A stretch of 64,000 nt of DNA. Origin: Hydractinia symbiolongicarpus. Taxonomy: Eukaryota > Cnidaria > Hydrozoa > Anthoathecata > Hydractiniidae. The DNA lies in NCBI RefSeq assembly GCF_029227915.1, contig NC_079885.1, forward strand, positions 11,789,001 through 11,853,000, given 5' to 3'. Under the pieces are notes generated by a model. It searched no databases. It was given only the letters and a program-made list of their open reading frames with translations, and was not told where the DNA came from. Positions within the stretch are counted from its first letter, which is position 1. Each line of letters starts with the position of its first letter. Positions 1 through 9,345 of the stretch are shown piece by piece. The position numbers were made by a program, and so were the translations under genes.

Positions 1-415
1 TGTTTAATTATTTTGTGTGACCATGACCATCACAATAAAGAGAAATATTCCATTGTGTTTTAATTTAGCCACTTTTTTCGTAAATGTGTAAAAATACTCA
101 ATTAGCCCTCACGAAGATGTAAACAAAACTGGTATTTATAACAGACTCTTTCATATTTTGGGTCTAGTATGTTGTCGTTCTGCAAAGTTCTAGGTGAAAA
201 TTTACCAGTTTTTTTTGTCAAAAACATATCGCATTTTCAATATTAAAACTAATATTTGTTTAGGACATTTTTCTTGAAATGGTAGTTGTATCAAATGTAA
301 AATTGATTTGTAAGGGCTTTTTTGATGGGACAGACTAAGCCAGTCGGTCTGGTCTTTAAAATCAACACTGCCATCATGAACTTTATTCAGCAACGCAGTT
401 CGCCTCTCCTTTAAA
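1..415. repeat. Dispersed repeat, partial copy
   Basis: By eye this stretch aligns with 18300-18600. Both carry the same order of landmarks: TAATTATTTTGTG, GACCATCA, CCATTGT followed by TTTAATTTAGCCAC, AAATGTG, then CATCATGAACTT and TTCAGCA followed by CGCCTCTCCTTTAA-like sequence. The copies differ by many substitutions and small indels, so the family is old. No convincing coding content is seen. The left border lies outside the window. Confidence 0.6.
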
Positions 416-632
416 TGTTTTCACTACTCTTCTTTTTTTTTACAAGCTCGTGAGCTTGTATTAAAACGCAAATGTGTCCTACAAGAATGAAAATTTTTGC
501 CTCTCTGAGCAAAATTGTTGGTTTAGCTTTTACTTTAAGCAAACAGAGCAACTGTGACTGTTCAAGGGCAGTAATAGGCAATTATATCCTAGAGAACTGG
601 ACTGGGCATTTACCTTTTTTAAATAAATTTAA

Positions 633-885
633 TTAAACTCACACATAAAAACTCATCATTGTAGAGTACAGTTCTATTGCTGTAGATAGGACAAAAGTTA
701 CAAAACATTTATATATAGTAATAGCTGAAAATATATACAAGCATGAAATGAAAGTAGAACACATATTAATATAAGCAACAACAAAGCCAAGGTAATAACA
801 CATCTCTATATAATATTAATAAGCGTGAACAAAATATATATATACATAGCATAGCTCACAACGTAAAATATGTGAAAACATAGAG
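633..885 (-). repeat. Split direct repeat B2 (3' end of the element)
   Basis: This is the outer copy of the B repeat; the other is at 1128-1381. Both begin on the plus strand with TTAAACTCACACATAAAAAC and end with GTGAAAACATAGAG. The inner copy has one extra AT in a short AT run. The 31 bp between B2 and A2 (886-916) is not shared. Confidence 0.85.
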
Positions 886-916
886 GTATATATAATAGCA
901 GCAGGAAGGGAGGAGG

Positions 917-1127
917 AAGAAAAACTGCTAGAACTGAAAAGGAAAACCATGAGGCAACTGCAGCTTAAATACTAGCAAGACTGCTGACCAAAAAATATGC
1001 TGCTGACCAGAAAAGGCACATAGGTAAATGGTGAACTAACTATGGGCAATACAAACCAGAGTACTGTAGGAAGAAGATCTATATATGTGTGCATTTAAAC
1101 ACTCATAAATATATATTTATGAGTCAC
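917..1127 (-). repeat. Split direct repeat A2
   Basis: Internal copy of the A repeat, identical by eye to 5579-5789. On the plus strand it starts AAGAAAAACTGCTAGAACTG and ends TTTATGAGTCAC. It directly abuts B1, giving GAGTCAC followed by TTAAACTC at 1121-1135. That is the sequence that joining the two outer ends of the element would produce. Confidence 0.85.
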
Positions 1128-1381
1128 TTAAACTCACACATAAAAACTCATCATTGTAGAGTACAGTTCTATTGCTGTAGATAGGACAAAAGTTACAAAA
1201 CATTTATATATAGTAATAGCTGAAAATATATACAAGCATGAAATGAAAGTAGAACACATATATAATATAAGCAACAACAAAGCCAAGGTAATAACACATC
1301 TCTATATAATATTAATAAGCGTGAACAAAATATATATATACATAGCATAGCTCACAACGTAAAATATGTGAAAACATAGAG
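1128..1381 (-). repeat. Split direct repeat B1
   Basis: Inner copy of the B repeat, lying just downstream (minus strand) of the tyrosine recombinase stop codon at 1427. It differs from the 633-885 copy only by a small AT indel. It contains AT-rich stretches such as a TATATATA run near 1330. Confidence 0.85.
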
Positions 1382-1426
1382 TCCAAATCCAAAGTAGTAG
1401 TAGAAAATAAAATAAAATAAAATATG

Positions 1427-2464
1427 TCATGCAAGGTGTGATGCCATAAGTCGTTGGGCAGAAAACCGCTGAGCAAGGGGCATGTGAAGGTAAAGAAACA
1501 TACTATCAGGTTTCCAGTCCCCCAATAAGGATATGACATCCAGGGGAACGCCTGCCTCTAAAGCCAAGGTGGCCCCCCCACGGCGAAACGAGTGGGTACC
1601 ATATTGGGAGGTAGAACACCCTAACTCTGTCAACACTTTTTTCATAACGGACATGAAAGTCCGATATGTCAATATAGTGTTGGGTAGCATCGAGGATTTG
1701 CGCCAACAAAAGGCTTGAGCATCAGGCAGAACACCTGGAGTGAGAGAAAAAGCATGCAAAATAGCCCGAACTGGACAAAGAGGAGAAGAAGGAATAGCCA
1801 CCAGTGGAACAGTAATTGTGCGCTGTCCCAGTTGGATGGTCTTACTCCATCTAACTAGAACGAGAATATGGTCATCATGAAAAGTAAAATCAGACCGAAC
1901 TAGTTGTTTGAGGGGATTAAATATCGTAGAAGATGCCGGCAATAAATGTGACTTACGGAACAGACCAAAAAATGAAACTAAACAAACAGCCCAAAATGAA
2001 GCATGAAAGCTACAATTTAGGTTAAGGCGAGAACGAATACCAAAAAGAAGAGCAGTGGTAATAGGAAGACGTGGCTTGGCCGGAACACCAAGCATACGCT
2101 TCATACCTTTCAAAACTGTGGATAGTGTCCAATTGTTGGCTAGAGGATTAGCATATCCCATCTCAAGATGTAGAAGGCCAACAAAATTTAGATACATACA
2201 AACTGATTGTGGTAGTAAAAACCTAGCCAGATGGGCAATATATAGGCATAAAAAATCTGTGGAGGCAGGCACAAGTGGCGAAGACATCTGGCTACAAAAA
2301 CATTCATAAGCCTTGCGATGCGTGCGATAGCTCTTTTTTGTATTCTCAGCATAGGTGGCCTGCCGAAAAAGGACAACGTCGTGCACCAACTCCGAAACGA
2401 AGGGGGGCAACTCTAGAGGAAGGAGAATACAAAAATTAGCTACCACAGATGGTATACTTACCAA
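1427..2464 (-). CDS. Tyrosine recombinase of the YR retrotransposon
   Basis: 345 residues, uninterrupted. YR proteins of DIRS/PAT/Ngaro elements insert the circular DNA copy into the genome in place of a DDE integrase. The expected motifs are present: a first arginine in SFFGLFRKSH (about residue 170), an HSFRRGGATLALEAG box (about 294) with H-x-x-R, LLGDWKPDS, and a tyrosine in MFLYLHM (about 327) in the position of the catalytic Tyr. The N-terminal half resembles a SAM-like core-binding region (QATYAENTKKSYRTH). The start codon overlaps the end of the RT gene by 29 bp in another frame, so termination-reinitiation or a downstream start is possible. All catalytic positions look intact, so the protein could be active. 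Confidence 0.9.
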   Translation of the reverse strand: MVSIPSVVANFCILLPLELPPFVSELVHDVVLFRQATYAENTKKSYRTHRKAYECFCSQMSSPLVPASTDFLCLYIAHLARFLLPQSVCMYLNFVGLLHLEMGYANPLANNWTLSTVLKGMKRMLGVPAKPRLPITTALLFGIRSRLNLNCSFHASFWAVCLVSFFGLFRKSHLLPASSTIFNPLKQLVRSDFTFHDDHILVLVRWSKTIQLGQRTITVPLVAIPSSPLCPVRAILHAFSLTPGVLPDAQAFCWRKSSMLPNTILTYRTFMSVMKKVLTELGCSTSQYGTHSFRRGGATLALEAGVPLDVISLLGDWKPDSMFLYLHMPLAQRFSAQRLMASHLA

Positions 2465-4061
2465 TCAGAAAATAATAAGAATAGGCAGACATATGATTGA
2501 TGGCAACCATATCACACACTGAAGTTAGTGAGTTGAGCTGCAAAAAGTGCAAAAATGATAATAAGTGTTGTCTTGAATGAAGACGTGATATGTCGTCAGC
2601 AAGGACATTCTGAGCACCAGCTACATGGAAAGCCTTCAAACGAAAATTGAAGGTAGCCGATAACCAAAACAACTGACGTAAATAGTCCATCATAACAGGG
2701 TGATGGGTAGTTCCTTTATTAAGCATAGCAACAGCAGCAGTATTATCGCAGAAGACATGGATAGTTTTGTTCTGCCAAGTGGGAGCCCAGCGAATAGCAG
2801 AAAGAACTACACACAGGGCTTCCTTAAAATTAATATGCAAAGAGGCAAGAGGGGAATGGTCTACCCTTAGATGAGAATAGAACCAATCACCCTCAAAAAA
2901 GGCACCAACAGCGTCAGAGCAAGCATCAGTTTGCAGACTGGTAATAGGTCTTTGGTCATAGAAATCGCATTGTCCATTAAACACACCCAAGAACTGATCC
3001 CACCAAGCTATATCCCTGTGAAATTCGAGCGTCAAGCGACACTTCGAGGCAGAGGAAGACAAGGTGTTCATCAGATCCAGGACACGTCTCAAGAACGTTC
3101 TACCACCATACACGACTTTACAAGCCCAATTTAGGCGACCAGCAAGATGTTGCAACTCTTTCTTAGAGGCTCTCTGCTTGGTTAAAAAATGTGACACCAC
3201 TTCCCTCAATGCATCCAGTTTAGCAGGTGGAAGAGAAAGGGTAAGTGACACAGTGTCAAGCAGAATTCCAAGAAAAGTAAGTTGCTGGCATGGAGGGACC
3301 AACTTAGCAGGGCTAAGCTGAAACCCTAGTGCAACAAGTAATTTACAGAGTGTGTTATAGGCCTCATAACATTCAGTCTGTGTTCGGCCAATAACAAGAA
3401 AATCATCTAGGTAGACAATAACGAGAGGAAAACCTCGTCTTAGCATCATACCACGAACAGATTGTGTAAGGCGATGAAATATTCCAGGAGCACTTCGACC
3501 TCCAAAAGGAAGTCGAGTATCGACAAGATATGAGTATCGAGTGCTTCCAGAAAACCGCCATTTTAGACCAAGCGCAGCATAGTTTGATGGATGAACAGGT
3601 ACTGACCGATATGCATGGCGTAAATCAACCTTGGCCATAAAATATCCCTGTTTGATCATAGCACAGGCATCATCGATAGTTTGAAATTTTTGTTTTTCAA
3701 TATCAATGTATGTATTGACACCCTTTCCAACTGGCATGGAACAGTCATGTATAATGCGTAACTCGTCAGAGTCAGGTTTGGGGACAGCCCCAAGAGCACT
3801 GACAATGGTAGGTTTACATTGAGTAAGAACATAGTTACCAGTTTTAAGTTCATCCAGCAGAGTAGCTTCTACTTTCATATGAGCTGTAGGACTGGTAACA
3901 GAAAAGTAGTTATTCATTTCGGCAGGCAATAAATCAGAGTCCTTAGGAAGAAGCTGAAAACCACAGTGAATTCCATTAAGGAGGAAGTCACGATCTGGGT
4001 CTTCAGCCAGTTCATTGGTCCATAAGTCAACATTAAGAGGAGTGCGAAATTCTGAGGGTAG
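2436..4061 (-). CDS. Reverse transcriptase-RNase H of the YR retrotransposon
   Basis: The frame is open from the TGA at 4062-4064 to 2436. The first ATG is at 3929, but residues before it (TPLNVDLW, ELAEDPDRDFLLNGI) look like the conserved start of PAT/Ngaro RT. The protein therefore probably begins by read-through from gag, or from a non-AUG start, rather than at that ATG. RT motifs follow in order: LRIIHDCSMPVGKGVN, MAKVDLRHAYRSVPVHP, RLPFGGRSAPGIFH and the catalytic YLDD in VIVYLDDFLVIG. RNase H follows with its acidic residues (TDACSDAVGAFF, FKEAL, VFCDNTAAVAMLNKG, VLADDISR). No frameshift or internal stop was found. The gene overlaps the YR start by 29 bp. Confidence 0.9.
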   Translation of the reverse strand, partial: LPSEFRTPLNVDLWTNELAEDPDRDFLLNGIHCGFQLLPKDSDLLPAEMNNYFSVTSPTAHMKVEATLLDELKTGNYVLTQCKPTIVSALGAVPKPDSDELRIIHDCSMPVGKGVNTYIDIEKQKFQTIDDACAMIKQGYFMAKVDLRHAYRSVPVHPSNYAALGLKWRFSGSTRYSYLVDTRLPFGGRSAPGIFHRLTQSVRGMMLRRGFPLVIVYLDDFLVIGRTQTECYEAYNTLCKLLVALGFQLSPAKLVPPCQQLTFLGILLDTVSLTLSLPPAKLDALREVVSHFLTKQRASKKELQHLAGRLNWACKVVYGGRTFLRRVLDLMNTLSSSASKCRLTLEFHRDIAWWDQFLGVFNGQCDFYDQRPITSLQTDACSDAVGAFFEGDWFYSHLRVDHSPLASLHINFKEALCVVLSAIRWAPTWQNKTIHVFCDNTAAVAMLNKGTTHHPVMMDYLRQLFWLSATFNFRLKAFHVAGAQNVLADDISRLHSRQHLLSFLHFLQLNSLTSVCDMVAINHMSAYSYYFLIGKYTICGS

Positions 4062-4064
4062 TCA
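4059..4064 (-). promoter_or_regulatory. Possible stop-codon read-through site, TGA CTA
   Basis: On the minus strand the codons at the gag-RT border read TCT GAC AAT TGA CTA CCC TCA. The reading frame is the same before and after the stop. UGA followed by CUA is an established leaky stop context in animals and RNA viruses, where UGA CUA G is the strongest version; here the next base is C. RT motifs resume within a few codons without an ATG. Read-through is inferred, not shown. Confidence 0.45.
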
Positions 4065-5498
4065 ATTGTCAGAATTGTGGTTTTGTCCAGAATGAGGTTT
4101 GCCACAAGCCTGATTACCAATTTTGCGGTTGCAGACGTGGGTGAATTTACATTCTGTTTTCTGGCAACCTTTTTGGCGGTTAAAATTACGACATATTTCC
4201 ACACCGGAAGAAGTATGTGTAGGAAACCCTGAAGACGATCCTGAGGCAGGTGAACCTGAATTTCCCTTACTTAAGGTACTGGAAGGGTTACAGACAGGAG
4301 GGGAGGCCCAACGAGGTATAAGCATCACTTCATGCAAATGGCTATTGTCAAAGCTCCATGGATAGCCATAAGTGTGCTGAAGAATTCGATATTCATCGTC
4401 ATACTTTAGCACAGACTCCCAGGTGTACTTTCTAGCCAACTCTAAGATCTTAATGGAATAAGACAAATAGTCACGTAAATCGGACGAGGTTGGCAATCTG
4501 GCAGAAGACAATAATTCATAAAAAATTCTCAAATTAGCTATGTTATATTGTTCCATGGAAAGAGATTCCAGTCATGGCTTCTTATTTCCAATGGCCAACA
4601 TTAGCGTAGTTTGTGAACCAGGATCAGTAGAAATAACTTTCTCCTGCTCCACAGGACGAAGCCGAGACACAAAATCGACTATACGAAGTGGCTTACCATT
4701 TCCAGTGTTTGAAGAAAGTGCAGGGCGCAGAAACAATTCTGAACTACGGTCTTCTTGCTGGCGAAAAACATCCGATAGGGAGCGTGTTTGTTGTTGTGAC
4801 AAGACAGTGCGATTGGTCAACAAATTGGCGGACTGTTGCGGAGCAAGCAAGGAAGCAAAACAAGATGGCGGTTGTACGTCAAGGGGTGAAGGGCGGAGAT
4901 TGTCTTGGACACGATTGGTTGGATTTACAGTTTGCTGCAACGGGGAAGTGCTGAAAATTTGTGCTGGGCAGTCATTTCTGGAAGAAGCTGAGCGAAGCCT
5001 AGCTAATTCTGATTGTCGAGCAGCAATCTGATTGAGAAGGTGTTGCTCTTCTGTTTGTAAACTTTCCCTTAGGGATAGCTCTTCCTGTTCTAAGACAGCC
5101 AGCTGATTTCGAAGAGCAGCTAGCTGAGACGGTGAAGAAGATTTGTTTGGGTTGTTTAGGTGAGACTGCAGAGGCGAAGATCTTTGGATTGAAGACATTG
5201 GGTTATTAGCGATAGTTGAGGAAAGTGCTGAAGCAGCTGATGTGACAGTGTTGGTAGCGCTAGAACGACGACCTGGACAGTGACGACTGGGAATACCAAA
5301 GTCGTGTAGAGCCAGAAGTGCCTTGCAGCCAGGACATTTTGGGATACGTTTCTTTTTGAGTGGGGACGATTCCTCAAGAGCGACAGACATTGCAGCAGAT
5401 TGGAAGGTTTGAGAAGTTGAATCTTCATCTTCTGAGCCATCTGGCGTTTGAGTAGGTGAGATAAAATATAACAGCATCCATATAGGTGATAAATACAT
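4062..5498 (-). CDS. Gag-like protein of the YR retrotransposon, one internal TGA
   Basis: A single frame runs from ATG 5498 to TGA 4062-4064, interrupted by one TGA at 4572-4574. The upstream part (308 residues) has a cysteine/histidine knuckle (KCPGCKALLALHDFG followed by HCPGR, about residue 54) and a coiled-coil-like stretch rich in E, Q and L (about 125-170). The downstream part (164 residues) contains a CCCH-like finger: CRNFNRQKGC, CKFTHVC and CGKPHSG. These knuckles are typical of YR-retrotransposon ORF1 proteins, which are thought to bind RNA. The internal TGA could be a recent CGA-to-TGA mutation or could be read through. The frame is the same as the RT gene. Confidence 0.8.
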
Positions 5499-5578
5499 GT
5501 TTAATTAGCCAAAGATTGGTTTGATTGCAAATTGATTGATTAGATTTAAGTGGATTAATAAGCAGCAGACATAAGCAT

Positions 5579-5789
5579 AAGAAAAACTGCTAGAACTGAA
5601 AAGGAAAACCATGAGGCAACTGCAGCTTAAATACTAGCAAGACTGCTGACCAAAAAATATGCTGCTGACCAGAAAAGGCACATAGGTAAATGGTGAACTA
5701 ACTATGGGCAATACAAACCAGAGTACTGTAGGAAGAAGATCTATATATGTGTGCATTTAAACACTCATAAATATATATTTATGAGTCAC
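5579..5789 (-). repeat. Split direct repeat A1 (5' end of the element)
   Basis: Outer copy of the A repeat, identical by eye to 917-1127. It lies upstream of gag on the minus strand and probably contains the element's promoter and leader. A match ATAAATTTA occurs immediately outside (5790-5798) and also at 623-631, one base outside the other end. Confidence 0.85.
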
Positions 5790-7507
5790 ATAAATTTACT
5801 TTTTTAAATAAACCTTATATTGATCACTTCTTGGTAAGGTTATTGCCTTTTTTTAATGACAACTCAGTGGAACCAATAAATACGGTGTAACTATGCTGTT
5901 TTAATGTTGTTTTTTAACAATAAACCCAGTCTACTATCAATGAATCAAATGTTTAGAACTGTCCATCCAACTGCAGGCTTCCACTTGTTCTATTTATTGA
6001 TCGACCAAACAGAGAATTGCTTCATACTTTTATTGTCGATCGATTCAACAATTTCGTTAAAATATAAACCCATCTTCACACGATTCAGGCCGGGCTCTGG
6101 AAATCCAGGGGGGGAGGGGAGCTTTTCCAAAAGGGACAAACGAAATATTGCCAAAAAATGCTAAAATATGAACTGTTAATAGGGATACTTACGACCTTTT
6201 TCCTGATCACGTGCTAACCGATGAGCCAACATAGCAACTAACTGTATTTTAATGAAAATGATAAAATAGTCACCAAATCCCAACCCCTATAGCGTTGAAA
6301 TTATTGCGAAAAAAGAGAGGCTTTTGTAGTTTGTTAATAATACTTCCCACTCAGCTATTATCTGCATGTGGTCTCCTTAGAATCATATAATTGCAGAAAT
6401 GAGAAATCGAAGAACTTATATGCCATATATGACTTACCTTTGCACAGAAAGTTTTATTACTGAATCCCTTTCCAGCGTGTATATCGCCCCTACGTCGACT
6501 TTTTATAAATTTTTTTTGAAGTCTTCGCTGTTCATTATTTTTTATCAAATTGCAGGTCTCGTTCTCGGAAATCTTTTGTATCAAACTACTATTTGTTTAG
6601 CGGGGTTTTTATTTATGAAGAATCTCAATTGCTATTATTGTTAAAAGTCTCTTGATATTTGTTCAGCAGATTTTTTAATGAAGATCTAAAAGAAGCATAG
6701 CTACTGTACAAAGATGTAAACACAGCTCGTTTTTCACAGCCGATCTTTCATTTTTTAACAGGGCCGTCGAGAATGTAATAAAAGTATAGGAGCCATATTT
6801 TAGTGACGTAGAGGATCTAACAAGACTGAGTCTGACAGGTTAGAGAAATTTTATCAAGCTTCCAGAAAATCAAAAATAAACTATTTTAACTCGTTTTATG
6901 TACCTTTATTGCATCCTACAGTTCCGTTACCTTTATTTTTTCACTAGAACTTGAAAAAGACATGCAAATATTTGTCAAAGCTTCCAAACTCTCAAAGCTT
7001 CCAAACTCTAACATGTCTCGCATATACTTTATTTAAGCCTGCTTGACTTATTACAACCAAAGAAATAGCTTTAAACCTGTTTTGTGCATGTCAAAAACTG
7101 TTCGTCTCCAAACATGGCCACTCATGAAACATTATTATAATTTGTTCGCTTGCAATCCATTGGACCTACCTGAAGATATTATGTCAACTTTTAAGTCATT
7201 ACCTAACCTTTTAACTGGATCTAACTGAATTATAAGACATCGCTGACAAACCTTGGAGGACAAACGAATAGCCCCATGGGCTTTTTTTAAAGTGACAGAA
7301 AAGTTGTTTATTACAAAGGACATCCCGCTCGAATAGACTGTAAGCGCTTTTATCCCTGCGAGTCAATCAATTCCAGTTCCAGTCAGTCAATTATTAACAG
7401 CATATTTTCATCTTCGCTGAAACTTCTTGGAACTTTATAAATATCTTTCGCAAATAATAATACTAAAAGTAATATTTTTTTTTCTTGGATTGGTTCGCTC
7501 TTTCATG
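5790..7507. other. No recognisable gene
   Basis: AT-rich sequence with only short open stretches. The G-rich patch at 6109-6120 and the short ORFs on both strands have no recognisable domains, splice context or repeat partners that I could see. Confidence 0.5.
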
Positions 7508-7640
7508 ATCTAATTTCCAGCTTCAAACGATGAAGTTTGTTGTAATGAGATGGCGCAAAATTTGATATATAATCAGACCAGAAAACGCAACAACAAATCG
7601 TACGCGCAGTATAACGGTTTTATCTTTGTTTTTAATTGCT
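7508..7640. repeat. Dispersed repeat, partial copy
   Basis: Aligns by eye with 18059-18180: CTTC, AACGATGAAGTTT, AAGATGGCG-like, ATATAATCAGACC against ATATACAGACC, CAACAAATCG, and GGTTTTATCTTTGTTTTTAA against GGCTTCATCTTTTTTTCTGA. Together with 1-415 it suggests that the full family unit is the one near 18060-18600. Confidence 0.55.
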
Positions 7641-9130
7641 TGGCAAGGGCGGTGGAATGTATTAACGATCAGGCGTTTAGTAAATTTCCACGTGCTTTTC
7701 TACATTTGTTACTGCCTCACCAATTTCTGAAGAACAGCTCTGTGATCCTGCAATGAATGATAACTTGTTACGTGATAGATCACGAACCCTGTCACTTAAT
7801 TCTGTAAATCCAATTCTTCAGGGCGAACTAGCACGGTTTCGTACTTCGAAAAGCCTGATCTAACGCTATACTACCTTGGCTGCGATTTTATATTTCTCTG
7901 ATGTCCTTGTGCCAACTAGGCTTGACATTTCCTGTTCTCTACTGATTCAATGATTTATTCATTTTTCTCTGCCTCGTGTTCTAATAACTGAGTCATAATC
8001 TTGTTTTATAACAATTCTTTATATAACGCTTATGGTCTAGAATTGTTCTTTGTACTCCTCGACATCCTGGAATGTTTGATTAGAAGTATCGGAAATAACA
8101 GAACAGTTTTATGCTAGCGAACTGTAGATGTGAGTGAGAATGAGAAGGGGTTTTTACATGTAAAAAAGAGCAATATACTGGTTATATACATACCCGTCTT
8201 CGTTTTCTTTAAATGCCCTTCCGTTAGCTGCAATTAACGCGGTATGACTAGCTTTAAGGCGAGTTCCGTTTGAAGCGTTATGTATGTGAGAAAAAACCAC
8301 GTGATACTAATTAAAGTGAGTTATGAGTCTGTAGCTTGGTTTGTCTCAACTGACCCAATTTGCCGGTTAGTGAATCATTAGAAATGCTTTGCTCAAACAG
8401 CCTTAAGTCGAAATGGTATACATTATTATCAGCGTTTCGGGTTGTATCCATTAATTTTAATTTATAAGACAAATGAAAATTTCATTTCTGCATATTTTTA
8501 ATTCTTAGCAATTTTTTTCTTTCTTTAGGAGCTTTAATCACACATACAATGGCCGTGTGTTGTAGCAACTAGGAACCCAAGTAATGATGCTTCTTTTGGT
8601 TTTAAAATCCACTACAATGGTGTCTTTTTCAAAAAGCTTTTTATTTGTTAAAAAAAACAAGCGAAGTTTGGTATAACATAGTGGTAGAAAACGCGTTCGT
8701 TACTTATTAGTAACTTGGAACATTTTTAGTTGTTTACATAAGCAATGTCAAAGTAAATTTATAATAAAGATAAGTAATCTCTACCCACTTCTGTATCTAC
8801 ATCACATGTTCTCTACAATACTAGTACTGTATTGTACATTCCATCACCAACGTTTTTAATTAGTTAAAGAAGTCATCATAATGTGTAGTGGAGTAATCAA
8901 TAATGATTTTTATCTTTTTATATGGTAAGTACATCACGAGAATTTTCTAATTAAAATCGCATTTTACAGAAGCAATGCGCGTCACTGTGTTCCAGCTCTT
9001 TTTTATTGTTTCTTGCAAAACAAGTAATTAACAATTGTTTAATTAAAGAATTTCGACCGTTTTACCAACAAAAGATTAGGAAGTGATAGGGTTTTCCACT
9101 GAATTTGACTATAGTTTATTGGTTTAAAAA
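7641..9130. other. No recognisable gene
   Basis: AT-rich non-coding sequence. I saw no domain-like ORF, RNA gene or repeat partner within this stretch. Confidence 0.5.
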
Positions 9131-9345
9131 CTTTTAGTGGTTTACCCTTGTCTTGTGAAATAATTTTCCTGCATAAGTTGTAAGAGAATCAGTGGGTGAA
9201 GAAACTAGAAAGTCAGGCAGCCATATTTGTTGCTTTCGTATGTATGTAAAAAGCAAAAGTATTTTTTTCCAAAAAAAACGAACAGAATAGGAATCCTTCA
9301 TAGATGTCTGAAGGTAAGGGATTATTCTTTAACTTAGTAACAATA
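9131..9345. repeat. Dispersed repeat copy (pair with 37580-37795)
   Basis: Shared landmarks in the same order: AATAATTT, CCTGCATAA, AGAGAATCAGT, GAAGAA, TATTTGTTG, TCGTATG, AATCCTTCATAGATGT and GAGGTAAGG or GAAGGTAAGG followed by TTATTCTTTA. The copies are well diverged. No coding signal is seen. Confidence 0.6.

Larger units (their letters stand above)
633..5789 (-). mobile_element. Tyrosine-recombinase retrotransposon with split direct repeats (PAT/Ngaro-like), nearly intact
   Basis: Read on the minus strand the element is A1 (5789-5579), gag, RT/RNase H, YR, then B1 (1381-1128), A2 (1127-917) and B2 (885-633). A1 and A2 are identical by eye over 211 bp. B1 and B2 differ by about one small indel over about 253 bp. 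This A1-ORFs-B1-A2-B2 order is the split direct repeat layout known for PAT and Ngaro elements. B1 and A2 abut directly, so their junction has the sequence expected if the outer ends were joined in a circle. No methyltransferase domain is seen between RNase H and YR, which fits Ngaro better than PAT or DIRS1. The near-identity of the repeats and the long ORFs indicate a recent insertion. Confidence 0.9.

Noticed and set aside
3914-4204. 96-codon minus-strand ORF between gag and RT
   Set aside because: It lies in another frame over the gag end and RT start, both of which have clear protein motifs; a shadow.
7043-7228. Short plus-strand ORF
   Set aside because: 61 codons in AT-rich DNA with no domain, splice context or repeat support.
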